A stretch of 64,000 nt of DNA from Flagellimonas pacifica (GCF_900215465.1 NZ_OBEH01000006.1:1-64000), one strand, 5' to 3'. Counted from the first letter of the stretch, positions 44,639 to 56,482 are shown. The notes: generated by a model from the sequence alone, not told the origin. Translations and numbers: made by a program.

Positions 44639-45958
44639 ATGTTGACCATTCTTGATTTAGAAGTAAAAGACATACGCTTTCCAACCAGCCAATCTTTGGA
44701 TGGTTCAGATGCGATGAACCCTGATCCGGATTATTCTGCTGCTTACGTAATATTAAAAACCGATCATCCAAAAGGCCTTGAAGGTCATGGCTTAACTTTT
44801 ACAATAGGTAGAGGTAATGAAATTTGTGCAAGCGCCATAGAAGCCATGTCCCATCTTGTGGTGGGAAAAACCTTGGAAAGTTTTACCAATGATATGTCTG
44901 GCTTTTGGAAAATGATCACAGGCGATAGTCAGTTACGCTGGCTGGGACCAGAAAAAGGGGTTATACACTTAGCAACTGGAGCTTTGGTCAATGCAATTTG
45001 GGATCTATATGCAAAAGTTGAGGATAAACCACTATGGAGACTTTTGGCCGATATGACTCCTGAGGAATTTGTTTCCTGTGTTGATTTTACCTATATCACG
45101 GACGTTATTACACCAGATGAGGCATTGCAATTATTGCGAAAACAGGAGGCCGGCAAGAAAGAACGGGTGGCGTACTTGCTTAAAAATGGTTATCCAGCTT
45201 ATACAACTTCTGCGGGATGGCTTGGGTATTCCGATGAAAAAATGAGACGCTTGTGTCAGGAGGCAAAATCTGAAGGCTTTAAGCATTTGAAGATGAAAGT
45301 GGGCGCAGATTTGGGAGATGATATGCGAAGGGCAGCGATTATTAGGGAAGAAATTGGAGATGACCTTAAATTAATGATGGATGCCAATCAAAAATGGGAT
45401 GTTCAGGAGGCCATTCAGAATATGGGTCAATTAAAAAAATATAACCCATGGTGGATTGAAGAGCCTACAAGTCCTGACGATATTTTAGGACATGCAAAAA
45501 TTGCTGAGGCCGTAGCGCCTATAAAGGTGGCTACGGGTGAGCACTGCCAAAACAGGGTAATTTTTAAACAACTGATGCAGGCAAAGGCCTTTGAGGTCTG
45601 CCAGATTGATAGTTGTAGGGTTGGCGGTGTCAACGAAATATTGGCCATTTTACTAATGGCAGCAAAGTTTGAAGTACCTGTTTGTCCCCATGCAGGAGGA
45701 GTTGGGCTTTGCGAGTATGTTCAGCATCTTTCTATGGTTGATTTTATCTGCGTAAGTGGTACGATGGAAGACCGGATTATTGAATATGTTGATCATTTGC
45801 ATGAACATTTTATTGATCCCGTTGTCATTAAAAATGGGGCATACATGCCTCCAAGGCTTCCGGGATATAGTATTGAAATGAAACCTGCTTCAATGGAACA
45901 ATATGCCTTTCCGGAAGGGGAAGTTTGGAAAAAAATGCCAAAACCAGAACTTTTATGA
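44639..45958 (+). CDS. fucD: L-fuconate dehydratase
   Basis: The 439-residue product is an enolase-superfamily enzyme that dehydrates L-fuconate to 2-keto-3-deoxy-L-fuconate. The sequence has the full catalytic set: K218 and K220 (KMKVGA), metal ligands D248, E274 and E301 and the H351 (CPHAGG) and D324 partners. These positions correspond to those of the characterised Xanthomonas enzyme. EGHGLTFTIGRGNEI near residue 48 is also characteristic. It opens the operon and its stop overlaps the following GH29 gene's start (ATGA). Confidence 0.95.
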   Translation: MLTILDLEVKDIRFPTSQSLDGSDAMNPDPDYSAAYVILKTDHPKGLEGHGLTFTIGRGNEICASAIEAMSHLVVGKTLESFTNDMSGFWKMITGDSQLRWLGPEKGVIHLATGALVNAIWDLYAKVEDKPLWRLLADMTPEEFVSCVDFTYITDVITPDEALQLLRKQEAGKKERVAYLLKNGYPAYTTSAGWLGYSDEKMRRLCQEAKSEGFKHLKMKVGADLGDDMRRAAIIREEIGDDLKLMMDANQKWDVQEAIQNMGQLKKYNPWWIEEPTSPDDILGHAKIAEAVAPIKVATGEHCQNRVIFKQLMQAKAFEVCQIDSCRVGGVNEILAILLMAAKFEVPVCPHAGGVGLCEYVQHLSMVDFICVSGTMEDRIIEYVDHLHEHFIDPVVIKNGAYMPPRLPGYSIEMKPASMEQYAFPEGEVWKKMPKPELL

Positions 45959-47298
45959 AACCTCGATACAGATTTCTTGCTGTTTTATTGCTTTTAGGTA
46001 CTGTGACTTTTAGTCAAGGGCAGGGAAATTACACCCCTTCTCAATCAAATATAGAAGCTAGGGAATGGTTCCAAGATGCTAAGTTTGGGATGTTTGTTCA
46101 CTGGGGGGTTTATAGTATATTGGGAGATGGTGAGTGGGTTATGCAAACCCAAAACATTCCCGTAAAAGCCTACGAAAAGCTGCCTACATTCTTTAATCCC
46201 ATTGAATACAATGCTAAAGAATGGGTGAAAATGGCAAAGGACGCCGGAATGAAATACATTACCATTACAAGCAGGCACCATGATGGCTTTTCAATGTTTG
46301 ACACCAAGGTTACTGACTATGATATTGTAGATGGAACACCTTATGGGAAAGATGTATTGAAGGATCTGGCAGAGGCCTGTAGGGCAGAGGGAGTAAAACT
46401 CTTTTTTTACTATTCGCTATTGGACTGGCGAGATGATAATTACTTTCCTAGAGGAAGAACGGGTGCAAAGATACCTGGTAGATCAGAAACAGGGGAGTGG
46501 GGCAAGTACATAGATTTTATGAAGGCGCAATTAACTGAGTTATTGACCAATTACGGCGAAATAGCAGGTATTTGGTTTGATGGTCATTGGGATCAGAAAG
46601 ATTGGGATGGAAAAAAATTTGGAAAGTTAAATGTGGATTGGCATTATGACGAAATCTATAAGTTGATTCATGACCTGCAACCACAATGCCTAATTGGTAA
46701 TAACCATCACTTGGCACCTATTGAAGGTGAGGATTTTCAAATGTTTGAAAAGGATTTGCCTGGAAAAAATACTAAAGGTTGGGGAACTGATGCTTCGGAT
46801 GTTGGGAACTTGCCTTTTGAGGTCTGTGAGACCATTAACGGTTCTTGGGGTTTTAATCTACAGGACAGAAAACATAAATCCAAAAAAGAGCTGGTACAGT
46901 ATATTGTAAAAGCGGCTGGTTATGGAAGCAATCTTTTACTGAACGTGGGCCCAATGCCCAATGGTGAAATTCAAGAAGAACATAAAGAATCTTTAAAGGA
47001 AGTGGGAGAATGGATGCGTGCCAATGGGTCAACCATCTATGGAACTGAGCAGGGGCCAATTCCTCCGACGGATAAAATGGCTTCTACCCAAAAAGACAAG
47101 ACAGTGTTTCTACATCTTTTGGATGTAACCGAAACAGAGGTGCTATTAAAAGATTTTGACAGAAAAGTAAGAGCAGTAAGATTTTACAAAGATCAAACCT
47201 CTCTGAACTATAAAAAGAATAAAAATGGACTGTTGATTAAAATCCCTGAAGATGGATTGGATCCAATAGACACTATAATAGAAATCACCCTTAAATAA
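45955..47298 (+). CDS. GH29 alpha-L-fucosidase (copy 1)
   Basis: The 447-residue product has a signal peptide (ending about residue 24, FSQGQ) and a GH29 catalytic domain with the family motifs FGMFVHWGVYS, KYITITSRHHDGFSMFDTK and GIWFDGHWD. Asp209 in the WFDG motif is the predicted nucleophile. A C-terminal beta domain follows. It removes alpha-L-fucose from glycans in the periplasm or at the surface. A longer frame would start 30 bp upstream, but ATG 45955 overlaps the fucD stop and gives a signal peptide. Confidence 0.94.
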   Translation: MKPRYRFLAVLLLLGTVTFSQGQGNYTPSQSNIEAREWFQDAKFGMFVHWGVYSILGDGEWVMQTQNIPVKAYEKLPTFFNPIEYNAKEWVKMAKDAGMKYITITSRHHDGFSMFDTKVTDYDIVDGTPYGKDVLKDLAEACRAEGVKLFFYYSLLDWRDDNYFPRGRTGAKIPGRSETGEWGKYIDFMKAQLTELLTNYGEIAGIWFDGHWDQKDWDGKKFGKLNVDWHYDEIYKLIHDLQPQCLIGNNHHLAPIEGEDFQMFEKDLPGKNTKGWGTDASDVGNLPFEVCETINGSWGFNLQDRKHKSKKELVQYIVKAAGYGSNLLLNVGPMPNGEIQEEHKESLKEVGEWMRANGSTIYGTEQGPIPPTDKMASTQKDKTVFLHLLDVTETEVLLKDFDRKVRAVRFYKDQTSLNYKKNKNGLLIKIPEDGLDPIDTIIEITLK

Positions 47299-48078
47299 AT
47301 GGCATCATATAATTACAAAGACAAAACGGTAATAATCACTGGTGGTGGCAGTGGTATTGGAGAAGCTTTGTCAAAGAAGTTTGCTTCTTCGGGAGCCAAT
47401 GTCCATATTTTGGATTTTCAATTGGAGAAAACCCAAGAGGTGGTTGATGAGGTTCTTGAAAAGGGAGGTCGGGCCCAAGTGCACCAATGTGATGTTTCCA
47501 ATCAAGAACAAGTCAAAGAAATTGTCCAGGGCATAGCATCTAAAAATTCCTTGGATATATTGATTAATAATGCAGGAATTGCTCATGTAGGTAATATTGA
47601 GGGCACTTCAGAAAGTGATATGGATAAACTCTATCAGGTAAATATCAAAGGAGTTTATAATTGCATCTATGCCTGTATTCCAAAAATGAAAGAGCAGGGT
47701 AATGGCGTTGTTTTGAACATGGCATCCATAGCATCCACTGTGGGTATTTCAGATAGGTTCGCCTATTCTATGACAAAAGGCGCGGTTTTGACAATGACGT
47801 ATTCCATTGCCAAAGATTATATTGATCATGGTATTCGCTGTAACAGTATTTCTCCTGCTAGGGTGCATACACCTTTTGTTGATAATTTTATATCTAAAAA
47901 CTATCCTGGAGAAGAAAAGGAGATGTTTGAAAAGTTATCAAAAACACAACCCATTGGACGTATGGCCAAACCTGATGAGATAGCATCTTTGGCTCTTTAT
48001 TTATGTTCCGATGAAGCATCTTTTATTACAGGAACAGACTTCCCGATTGACGGTGGATTTATAAAATTAAATGGTTAA
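47299..48078 (+). CDS. SDR oxidoreductase, likely 2-keto-3-deoxy-L-fuconate dehydrogenase
   Basis: The 259-residue product is a classical short-chain dehydrogenase: GGGSGIGEALS (cofactor loop), NNAG, and the catalytic S-Y-K set in MASIAST...YSMTK. It is close in pattern to enzymes that oxidise 2-keto-3-deoxy-L-fuconate to 2,4-diketo-3-deoxy-L-fuconate in the non-phosphorylating fucose pathway. That assignment rests mainly on context. The gene abuts the GH29 gene with no gap. Confidence 0.8.
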   Translation: MASYNYKDKTVIITGGGSGIGEALSKKFASSGANVHILDFQLEKTQEVVDEVLEKGGRAQVHQCDVSNQEQVKEIVQGIASKNSLDILINNAGIAHVGNIEGTSESDMDKLYQVNIKGVYNCIYACIPKMKEQGNGVVLNMASIASTVGISDRFAYSMTKGAVLTMTYSIAKDYIDHGIRCNSISPARVHTPFVDNFISKNYPGEEKEMFEKLSKTQPIGRMAKPDEIASLALYLCSDEASFITGTDFPIDGGFIKLNG

Positions 48079-48096
48079 AAATAAAGCAATAATCTA

Positions 48097-49590
48097 ATGA
48101 ACAAAAATACATCCAAATCAAAAATATTAAGTCTGGCGATTTTATTTTTTTTGATATTCGCTGCACATGTAATGGGGCAAGCAATCTATGAAGATGAACG
48201 GTATGTGCCAGAAACTGACCCTTTGGTTTTAGAAAAACTGGATCAGTGGCAAGATCTTAAATTTGGGCTACTTATGCACTGGGGTGCATACAGTCAATGG
48301 GGTATTGTTGAATCTTGGTCCCTTAGTCCAGAAGAATATGGTTGGTGTGAGCGTAAAAAAGGTTCCAATCCAGAGAATTATTTTGCATACAAAAAGGAGT
48401 ACGAAAATCTTCAGAAAACCTTCAATCCTGTAAAATTTAATCCTGAAAAATGGGCAAAAGCGGCTAAAAATGCTGGGATGAAGTATGTAGTTTTTACTAC
48501 AAAACACCACGACGGATTTAGTATGTTTGATTCAAAATATACAGATTACAAGATTACCGATAGTAAAACACCTTTCAGTACAAATCCAAAAGCCAATGTC
48601 ACCAAAGAAATATTTAATGCCTTCAGGGAAGAAGGACTTTGGGCGGGAGCCTATTTTTCAAAACCAGATTGGCATCATCCTAATTACTGGAATCCTTACT
48701 ATCCGCCAAAGGACAGAAATGTGAATTATGAGCCAGAGGCAAATCCAGAAATGTGGAATGATTATGTGGAATTCACCCACAACCAAATTTTGGAACTATT
48801 GACAGACTATGGTAAAGTTGACATTCTCTGGTTAGATGGCGGTTGGGTCGCCAAAACCCCCAAATCCCAAATTACCAGTTGGTATGACGGTCAATTGAAA
48901 AACAACGAAAATGGATATCTAAAACATAGAATAGTGAATCAGGATATCCGTATGGACGAGTTGGTGGTGAAAGCACGGAAAAAACAACCCGGACTTATAG
49001 TGGTGGACAGAGCTGTGCACGGAAAGAACCAAAACTATCTTACCCCTGAAAACAGAGTGCCAGAAAAGCCTCTTCCTTATCCATGGGAGTCTTGTATTAT
49101 TGCCGGAGGAGGTTGGTCCTATTCCTTTAATGCCAATTATATGAGCACAAAGCAAGCTGTTCATACATTGGTTGATATTGTGGCCAAAGGAGGCAACCTT
49201 TTGTTCAACATAGCCCCAAGTCCTGAAGGAGAGTGGGATCAAGGTGCATACGATTTGTTGGAAGGTATTGGAAATTGGATGGATGTTAACAAAGAGGCTA
49301 TTTATGGAACTGAGGCAATGGCACCATATAAGGACAAGAATGTTTGTGTTACAACTAAACCAGATGGTAGTATATACTTGACTTATTTGATGGTGGAAGA
49401 TGAAAAATCCATTCCCAAAAGTGTAGAATTTAATGGATTAAAATTGAAACGTGGAAGTAGAGCTTCCATTTTAGGGGCAAGAGGCTCTGTTAAATGGCAT
49501 CAAGATGGAGATCAGCTACGATTTGAAATTCCAGATGCTGCAATGAATAAATTAGCAGGTACACCTGCCTTTGTAATCAAGATAAAATAA
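48097..49590 (+). CDS. GH29 alpha-L-fucosidase (copy 2)
   Basis: The 497-residue product has a signal peptide (ending near AHVMGQ) and GH29 motifs KFGLLMHWGAYSQWG, MKYVVFTTKHHDGFSMFDSKYTDYK and DILWLDGGWV. The predicted nucleophile is Asp247, in WLDG rather than the usual WFDG. It is the longest of the simple GH29 proteins, with an insert after the first HHDGF motif (WHHPNYWNPYYPP). The substrate may differ from that of the other copies. It follows the SDR gene by 18 bp. Confidence 0.93.
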   Translation: MNKNTSKSKILSLAILFFLIFAAHVMGQAIYEDERYVPETDPLVLEKLDQWQDLKFGLLMHWGAYSQWGIVESWSLSPEEYGWCERKKGSNPENYFAYKKEYENLQKTFNPVKFNPEKWAKAAKNAGMKYVVFTTKHHDGFSMFDSKYTDYKITDSKTPFSTNPKANVTKEIFNAFREEGLWAGAYFSKPDWHHPNYWNPYYPPKDRNVNYEPEANPEMWNDYVEFTHNQILELLTDYGKVDILWLDGGWVAKTPKSQITSWYDGQLKNNENGYLKHRIVNQDIRMDELVVKARKKQPGLIVVDRAVHGKNQNYLTPENRVPEKPLPYPWESCIIAGGGWSYSFNANYMSTKQAVHTLVDIVAKGGNLLFNIAPSPEGEWDQGAYDLLEGIGNWMDVNKEAIYGTEAMAPYKDKNVCVTTKPDGSIYLTYLMVEDEKSIPKSVEFNGLKLKRGSRASILGARGSVKWHQDGDQLRFEIPDAAMNKLAGTPAFVIKIK

Positions 49591-49599
49591 TACGCTTAT

Positions 49600-50454
49600 A
49601 TGAAACTCATACGATTTGGATCTAAAGACAATGAAAAACCAGGGGTTCAGCTCAATGATAAAACCAGACTTGATGTTAGTGGTTTTGTTAATGAATATGA
49701 TGAGGATTTTTTTGGCGACGATGGTCTTGCCCGTCTAGAAACTTGGCTGGATAAAAATGCAGATGAATGCCCTGTTATAAAAGAAGATGTTAGACTTGGG
49801 TCTCCTTTAAAAAGACCTTCCAAGATTGTTTGTGTAGGACTTAATTATGCGCAACATGCTGCTGAAAGTGGTATGCCAGTGCCTAAGGAGCCCGTATTGT
49901 TTTTTAAAGCTACTTCTGCTATTGTGGGCCCCAATGATGATGTGATTATTCCTAAAGGAAGCGAAAAAACTGACTGGGAGGTAGAATTGGCCTTTGTAAT
50001 TGGCAAAAAGGCATCATATGTAACTGAAGAAAACGCTATGGAACATGTTGCTGGTTACGTGCTGCATAATGATTATAGCGAGCGCGAATACCAGTTGGAA
50101 CGAGAAGGACAGTGGGTGAAAGGAAAAAGCTGTGATACATTTGCTCCTCTAGGTCCTTATTTGGTCACTAAAGATGAAATAAAAAACCCTCATGACCTCA
50201 ACTTATGGCTTAAATTGAACGGAGAGATGATGCAAAATAGCAGCACCTCAGACTTTGTATTCAATATTCCAAAACTGGTGAGCTACATTAGTGAATTCAT
50301 GACTCTTCTACCGGGAGATATTGTATCTACGGGAACACCGTTTGGAGTTGGATTGGGATTGAATCCTCCTAAATATCTTAAGCCTGGAGACGTAGTAGAA
50401 TTGGGTATAGATGGTCTGGGAACCTCAAAACAGCATATAAAAGCTTTTGAATGA
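49600..50454 (+). CDS. FAH-family hydrolase, likely 2,4-diketo-3-deoxy-L-fuconate hydrolase
   Basis: The 284-residue product belongs to the fumarylacetoacetate-hydrolase family. The metal site is in KTDWEVELAFVIG and YVLHNDYSEREYQ, and the C-terminal PGDIVSTGTPFGVG loop is typical. In the bacterial non-phosphorylating fucose pathway such a protein cleaves 2,4-diketo-3-deoxy-L-fuconate to pyruvate and L-lactate. Context supports this over ureidoglycolate lyase. It ends 1 bp before the next gene. Confidence 0.82.
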   Translation: MKLIRFGSKDNEKPGVQLNDKTRLDVSGFVNEYDEDFFGDDGLARLETWLDKNADECPVIKEDVRLGSPLKRPSKIVCVGLNYAQHAAESGMPVPKEPVLFFKATSAIVGPNDDVIIPKGSEKTDWEVELAFVIGKKASYVTEENAMEHVAGYVLHNDYSEREYQLEREGQWVKGKSCDTFAPLGPYLVTKDEIKNPHDLNLWLKLNGEMMQNSSTSDFVFNIPKLVSYISEFMTLLPGDIVSTGTPFGVGLGLNPPKYLKPGDVVELGIDGLGTSKQHIKAFE

Positions 50455-50455
50455 T

Positions 50456-51283
50456 ATGAGAATTGATAGCCATCAACATTTTTGGAAATATGATTCGGTC
50501 AAGCATGCCTGGATTAATTCGGAAATGGAGGTTATCAAAAAAGATTTTTTACCCACAGATTTGGTCCCATTGCTTAAAGATGGCAAAATGGATGGTTGTG
50601 TAGCCGTGCAGGCAGATCAATCTGAAAAAGAAACAGACTTTTTATTACAATATGCTAAGGAGTATCCATTTATTTTAGGAGTGGTAGGTTGGTTAGACCT
50701 CTGTTCGAAAGATATTGAAGAAAGGCTGATAAACTACTCAAAATACCCTAAGCTAAAAGGTCTTAGGCATATAGTCCAAGATGAGGATGATGACTATTTC
50801 ATGCTTAGACCTGATTTTTTGGACGGGATTTCGAAACTTGGAGATTATGGGCTGACTTACGACATTCTAATTTACCCAAAACAGTTGCCAGCTGCTGTTG
50901 AATTGGTTAAAATGTTTCCTAAACAACCTTTTGTGCTGGATCATATAGCAAAACCAAATATCAATGGTAGTATTGATAAGGAATGGAAACATCATATTAC
51001 GGAACTCGGCACATTTCAAAATGTATATTGTAAGGCATCTGGTATGGTAACAGAAGCCAGTTGGGGTACATGGAGACCAAAAGATTTTTATCCTTACCTA
51101 GATATTGTTTTTGAATCTTTTGGAAAGGATAGGATTATGTTCGGTTCAGATTGGCCTGTATGTCTGCTTTCAGCGCAATACCAAAAGGTTTTGTGTATTC
51201 TGAAAAAATATTTGGTGCAGTTTCCAGCTAGTGTTCAAAGCCGAATCATGGGATTAAATGCTAAGGAATTCTATAATTTGTAA
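50456..51283 (+). CDS. amidohydrolase-2 family protein, likely L-fuconolactonase
   Basis: The 275-residue product has the amidohydrolase metal motif DSHQHFW at its N-terminus, a second histidine in VLDHIAKPN and the aspartate in MFGSDWPV. This subgroup contains L-fuconolactone and L-rhamnono-lactone hydrolases. It would open L-fuconolactone to L-fuconate. The ATG at 50456 is preferred over a TTG three codons earlier, since it follows the FAH stop and keeps the HxH motif near the start. Confidence 0.87.
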   Translation: MRIDSHQHFWKYDSVKHAWINSEMEVIKKDFLPTDLVPLLKDGKMDGCVAVQADQSEKETDFLLQYAKEYPFILGVVGWLDLCSKDIEERLINYSKYPKLKGLRHIVQDEDDDYFMLRPDFLDGISKLGDYGLTYDILIYPKQLPAAVELVKMFPKQPFVLDHIAKPNINGSIDKEWKHHITELGTFQNVYCKASGMVTEASWGTWRPKDFYPYLDIVFESFGKDRIMFGSDWPVCLLSAQYQKVLCILKKYLVQFPASVQSRIMGLNAKEFYNL

Positions 51284-51284
51284 C

Positions 51285-53678
51285 ATGGGAAATTTAGGTA
51301 TAGTATTTAATACAATTAAGAGCGTCCAAACACAAATGGCATGCTTGACCATTCTAATATCAGGCTATACATCTATTAAAGCACAAGATGTAAAAGATGT
51401 GCTCTGGTATTCAGAACCAGCAACGGAATGGATGCAGGCTTTGCCCGTAGGAAATGGTAGATTGGGTGCTATGGTATTTGGAGATCCTTACCATGAACGA
51501 ATTCAACTGAATGAAGATTCTATGTGGGCCGGAGGTCCGGATTGGGAAAGTAGCAAGGGGAATAGTGATGATCTATACCATTTAAGGCAATTGCTCAAAG
51601 AGGGAAAGACACGTGAGGTAGATAGTCTTATCGTTGAGAAATTTTCCAATAAAAGCATTTTGCGCTCTCATCAGACTATGGGAGACCTGTATATTGATTA
51701 TAAAGGGAAGGATGTTGTTTCTAATTATAGAAGGGAGCTTGACCTTAACACAGCACTGGTCACTACATCATATACCCTAAATAAAGCCCAATATACCCAA
51801 AGGGTATTGGCATCTCATCCCGATGATGCTCTGGTTATAGAATTGGCTACAACGTCCAAAGATGGATTGAACCTTGAATTGAGGTTGGACCGACCTAAAG
51901 ACCATGGACAATCTACCGTTAACGTGTCCAATCCAGCCGATGATGAAATCAGTATGAAGGGCATGGTGACCCAATATGGGGGCAAGAGATTCTCAAAACC
52001 ACTGGCAATAGACCATGGAGTACGTTTTGAAACCAGATTGAAAGTGGTCACTGATTCAGGTACAGTTTTGGCCAAGGAAGGCAAGGTAATCCTGAAAGGA
52101 GTTAAAAAAGCGATTCTTTTTATTGTTGCCAATACCTCTTTTTATCAGAAGGAAGGTTATGTCCAGAAGAATAATGAAACGTTATCAAAAATTACTTCAA
52201 AATCATTTGAATCCTTGCTTTCGACCCATATTTCAGATTATCAAAGCCTCTATAAAAGGGTTTCTTTTGATTTAGGTGGCATTGAGCAGAACAAGTTGCC
52301 CATCAATAAGCGATTACAGAATATAAAGAATGGAAAGCATGACAACTCCCTAGCTGCCATGCTTTTTCAATTTGGCCGTTATCTATTGATTTCTTGCTCA
52401 CGCCCAAATACAAATCCAGCTAACTTGCAAGGACTTTGGAACGATCATATTGAAGCTCCTTGGAATGCGGATTACCACTTGAACATCAACCTTCAAATGA
52501 ACTATTGGCCCGCAGAGGTCACCAATCTTAGTGAATTACATGAGCCTTTTTTCAATTTAATAGACCGTGTCTTGGAGAGAGGGAGGATTACCGCTAAAGA
52601 ACAATATGGTATCAAACGAGGTACAATGGCCCATCATACAACGGACCTCTGGGCCACACCATTTATGCGAGCAGAACAAGCGTACTGGGGTTCATGGATT
52701 CATGGAGGTGGTTGGTGTGCACAACATTATTGGGAGCATTACCAATTCACACAGGACATTAACTTCTTAAAACAAAGAGCGTACCCAGTGTTAAAGGATT
52801 TGTCCGCTTTTTACTTGGATTGGTTGGTTTGGGATGAAAAAAGCGAAAAATGGGTGTCATCTCCGGAAACGTCACCGGAAAACTCTTATATCGCTCCCAA
52901 TGGTAAATCTGCTGCAGTTTCCTATGGTAGTGCCATGGCGCACCAGATAATAGGCGAAGTATTTGATAACTTTTTGGAAGCTTCAAAGATTTTGGGAGCT
53001 AAAACGTCTCTTGTAAAAGAAGTGAAGGAAAAAAGAAAACAATTGCATCCCGGAGTACTCATTGGAGAAGATGGTCGCATTTTAGAATGGAACGAACCTT
53101 ATGAAGAACCTGAGAAAGGTCACCGTCATATGTCTCACTTATATGCATTGCATCCAGGAGATGATATTGTGGAAAGTGATCCAAAGGCATTTGCGGCCGC
53201 ACAAAAAACAATTGATTATAGGTTAGAGCATGGAGGTGCAGGAACAGGATGGAGCCGCGTTTGGATGATAAATATGAATGGCCGCCTGTTAAATGGAACA
53301 GCTGCTCAAGAAAACATTGATAAATTCTTGCAAATATCATTGGCAGATAATTTGTTTGATATGCACCCACCTTTCCAAATAGATGGAAACTTTGGCTATA
53401 CTGCCGGAGTGGCAGAGTTACTACTGCAATCCCATGAGGAATTTTTAAGGTTATTGCCTGCACTTCCTCCCAAGTGGAAGAACGGTTCTATAAAAGGTCT
53501 TAAAGCAAGAGGGAACATTACAGTCAATTTAGAATGGGAAGATGGAGTCCTTAAAAAAGTTGGACTAACCGCCGCGGAAGAGACAAAGTGTGTTTTGAAG
53601 TATAAAGATTCATTAAAAAAAATTGTACTGCCCAAAGAGAAAACCATATTTCTTGATGCAGACTTAAATAAACTTTAA
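51285..53678 (+). CDS. GH95 alpha-L-fucosidase
   Basis: The 797-residue product is a GH95-type enzyme (1,2-alpha-L-fucosidase or galactosidase-like), recognised by VLWYSEPATEWMQALPVGNGRLGAMVFG, LNEDSMWAGG, LQGLWNDHIEAPWNADYHLNINLQMNYWPAEV and HGGGWCAQHYWEHYQF. SPETSPENSY holds the predicted acid and DGNFGYTAGVAELLLQSHE the late motif. It has an N-terminal hydrophobic signal (about residues 5-34), though longer than usual. ATG 51285 follows the lactonase gene by 1 bp; an upstream frame start overlaps it. Confidence 0.94.
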   Translation: MGNLGIVFNTIKSVQTQMACLTILISGYTSIKAQDVKDVLWYSEPATEWMQALPVGNGRLGAMVFGDPYHERIQLNEDSMWAGGPDWESSKGNSDDLYHLRQLLKEGKTREVDSLIVEKFSNKSILRSHQTMGDLYIDYKGKDVVSNYRRELDLNTALVTTSYTLNKAQYTQRVLASHPDDALVIELATTSKDGLNLELRLDRPKDHGQSTVNVSNPADDEISMKGMVTQYGGKRFSKPLAIDHGVRFETRLKVVTDSGTVLAKEGKVILKGVKKAILFIVANTSFYQKEGYVQKNNETLSKITSKSFESLLSTHISDYQSLYKRVSFDLGGIEQNKLPINKRLQNIKNGKHDNSLAAMLFQFGRYLLISCSRPNTNPANLQGLWNDHIEAPWNADYHLNINLQMNYWPAEVTNLSELHEPFFNLIDRVLERGRITAKEQYGIKRGTMAHHTTDLWATPFMRAEQAYWGSWIHGGGWCAQHYWEHYQFTQDINFLKQRAYPVLKDLSAFYLDWLVWDEKSEKWVSSPETSPENSYIAPNGKSAAVSYGSAMAHQIIGEVFDNFLEASKILGAKTSLVKEVKEKRKQLHPGVLIGEDGRILEWNEPYEEPEKGHRHMSHLYALHPGDDIVESDPKAFAAAQKTIDYRLEHGGAGTGWSRVWMINMNGRLLNGTAAQENIDKFLQISLADNLFDMHPPFQIDGNFGYTAGVAELLLQSHEEFLRLLPALPPKWKNGSIKGLKARGNITVNLEWEDGVLKKVGLTAAEETKCVLKYKDSLKKIVLPKEKTIFLDADLNKL

Positions 53679-53682
53679 AAGA

Positions 53683-55131
53683 ATGAGAAAAAGCATAGTT
53701 TATCATATTGGAACAATGCTTGTCCTATTGGTTCTTGTGCAGGGTTGTAAATCTGAGAAAAAGAAACCGGTTGTTACATCGGAACCTATAGCCGTTAATT
53801 ATTTGGAGGAAACCAAGAAAGATTTTGACACTCGGATGGAGTGGTGGCGAAATGCCCGTTTTGGAATGTTTATTCATTGGGGCCCTTATGCTATTCCAGC
53901 AGGAATGTATAATGGAAAACCGGTAGATGGTATTGGAGAATGGATAATGAACAATGCCCACATACCAATTACGGAGTATGAAGTTTATTCAAAACAGTTT
54001 GATCCAAAGAAGTTTAATGCGGATGAATGGGCAATGATCATGAAAGAAGCTGGAATGAAGTATGTTGTTATTACCTCCAAACACCATGATGGTTTTTGTT
54101 TGTGGGATTCCAAAGTTTCAGAGTATGATATCATTGATTTTTCATCTTATAAGAAGGATATTTTAAAAGCATTGTCTACGGCTTGTAAAAAACAAGGCAT
54201 AAAATTTGGAGTTTACCACTCCATTATGGATTGGCACCATCCAGATGCACAGTCCATTAATTATCCAGAATACAATAATGCTTCCAAACCAGGCGGGAAT
54301 CCCAACTTTCCTTCATACCTAGAAAACTATCTAAAACCACAAATGAAGGAGCTTGTTGATGATTATGACGTGGAAATCATGTGGTTTGATGGTGAGTGGA
54401 TTGACGAGTTTACCCATGATCAGGGAAAAGAACTATATCAATATGTTAGGTCATTAAAACCAAACATTTTAATAAATAACAGAGTGGATAAAGGGAGACA
54501 AGGGATGCAGGGTATGAATAAGGCTGATGCTGATTATGCTGGTGATTTTGGTACACCCGAACAAGAAATTTTGGAAGGCTCGTCAACCTTGGACTGGGAA
54601 TCGTGCATGACCATGAACGATACATGGGGGTTTAAGAAGAACGATCATAATTGGAAATCGGCCCAAACACTTATTCATAACTTAATAGATGTAACAGCAA
54701 AAGGTGGAAACTATCTTTTAAATGTAGGTCCTACATCAGAAGGACTTATTCCTGGGCCCAGTGTTGAACGCTTGAAGGCAGTTGGGAAATGGTTGCAGTC
54801 AAACGGTGAGGCAATTTATAACACAGAAAAACTAAAAAACAATTACAGGCAAGGAAATGACATACTATTTACAAAATCTAAAGGAAAAGATGTGTATTAT
54901 GCTGTATGCCTTACCAAGCCCAAGCCTGAAGTTACCATAGAACATTTGCAACCACAAGAAGGTACAAAAGTAACCTTGTTGGGTTCTTCCGTTCCTTTGA
55001 AATGGACTTATGAACAAGGAAAAGGCACAACAATCAGTGTTTCGGCCCCAGTTTTAGAAGAACTGAACGAAGAATACGCATGGACTTTCAAAATAAATGG
55101 CAACGAGATTGAGAATAAGATTTCAGAATAA
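53683..55131 (+). CDS. GH29 alpha-L-fucosidase (copy 3), lipoprotein
   Basis: The 482-residue product has a lipoprotein signal ending LVQGC. The GH29 domain shows FGMFIHWGPYAIPAGMYNG, MKYVVITSKHHDGFCLWDSK and EIMWFDGEWIDEF, with predicted nucleophile Asp236. A C-terminal beta domain follows (about 390-480). Membrane anchoring suggests action at the cell surface or in the periplasm. It begins 4 bp after the GH95 gene. Confidence 0.93.
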   Translation: MRKSIVYHIGTMLVLLVLVQGCKSEKKKPVVTSEPIAVNYLEETKKDFDTRMEWWRNARFGMFIHWGPYAIPAGMYNGKPVDGIGEWIMNNAHIPITEYEVYSKQFDPKKFNADEWAMIMKEAGMKYVVITSKHHDGFCLWDSKVSEYDIIDFSSYKKDILKALSTACKKQGIKFGVYHSIMDWHHPDAQSINYPEYNNASKPGGNPNFPSYLENYLKPQMKELVDDYDVEIMWFDGEWIDEFTHDQGKELYQYVRSLKPNILINNRVDKGRQGMQGMNKADADYAGDFGTPEQEILEGSSTLDWESCMTMNDTWGFKKNDHNWKSAQTLIHNLIDVTAKGGNYLLNVGPTSEGLIPGPSVERLKAVGKWLQSNGEAIYNTEKLKNNYRQGNDILFTKSKGKDVYYAVCLTKPKPEVTIEHLQPQEGTKVTLLGSSVPLKWTYEQGKGTTISVSAPVLEELNEEYAWTFKINGNEIENKISE

Positions 55132-55141
55132 TTATAAGACA

Positions 55142-56482
<1,341 letters not shown>
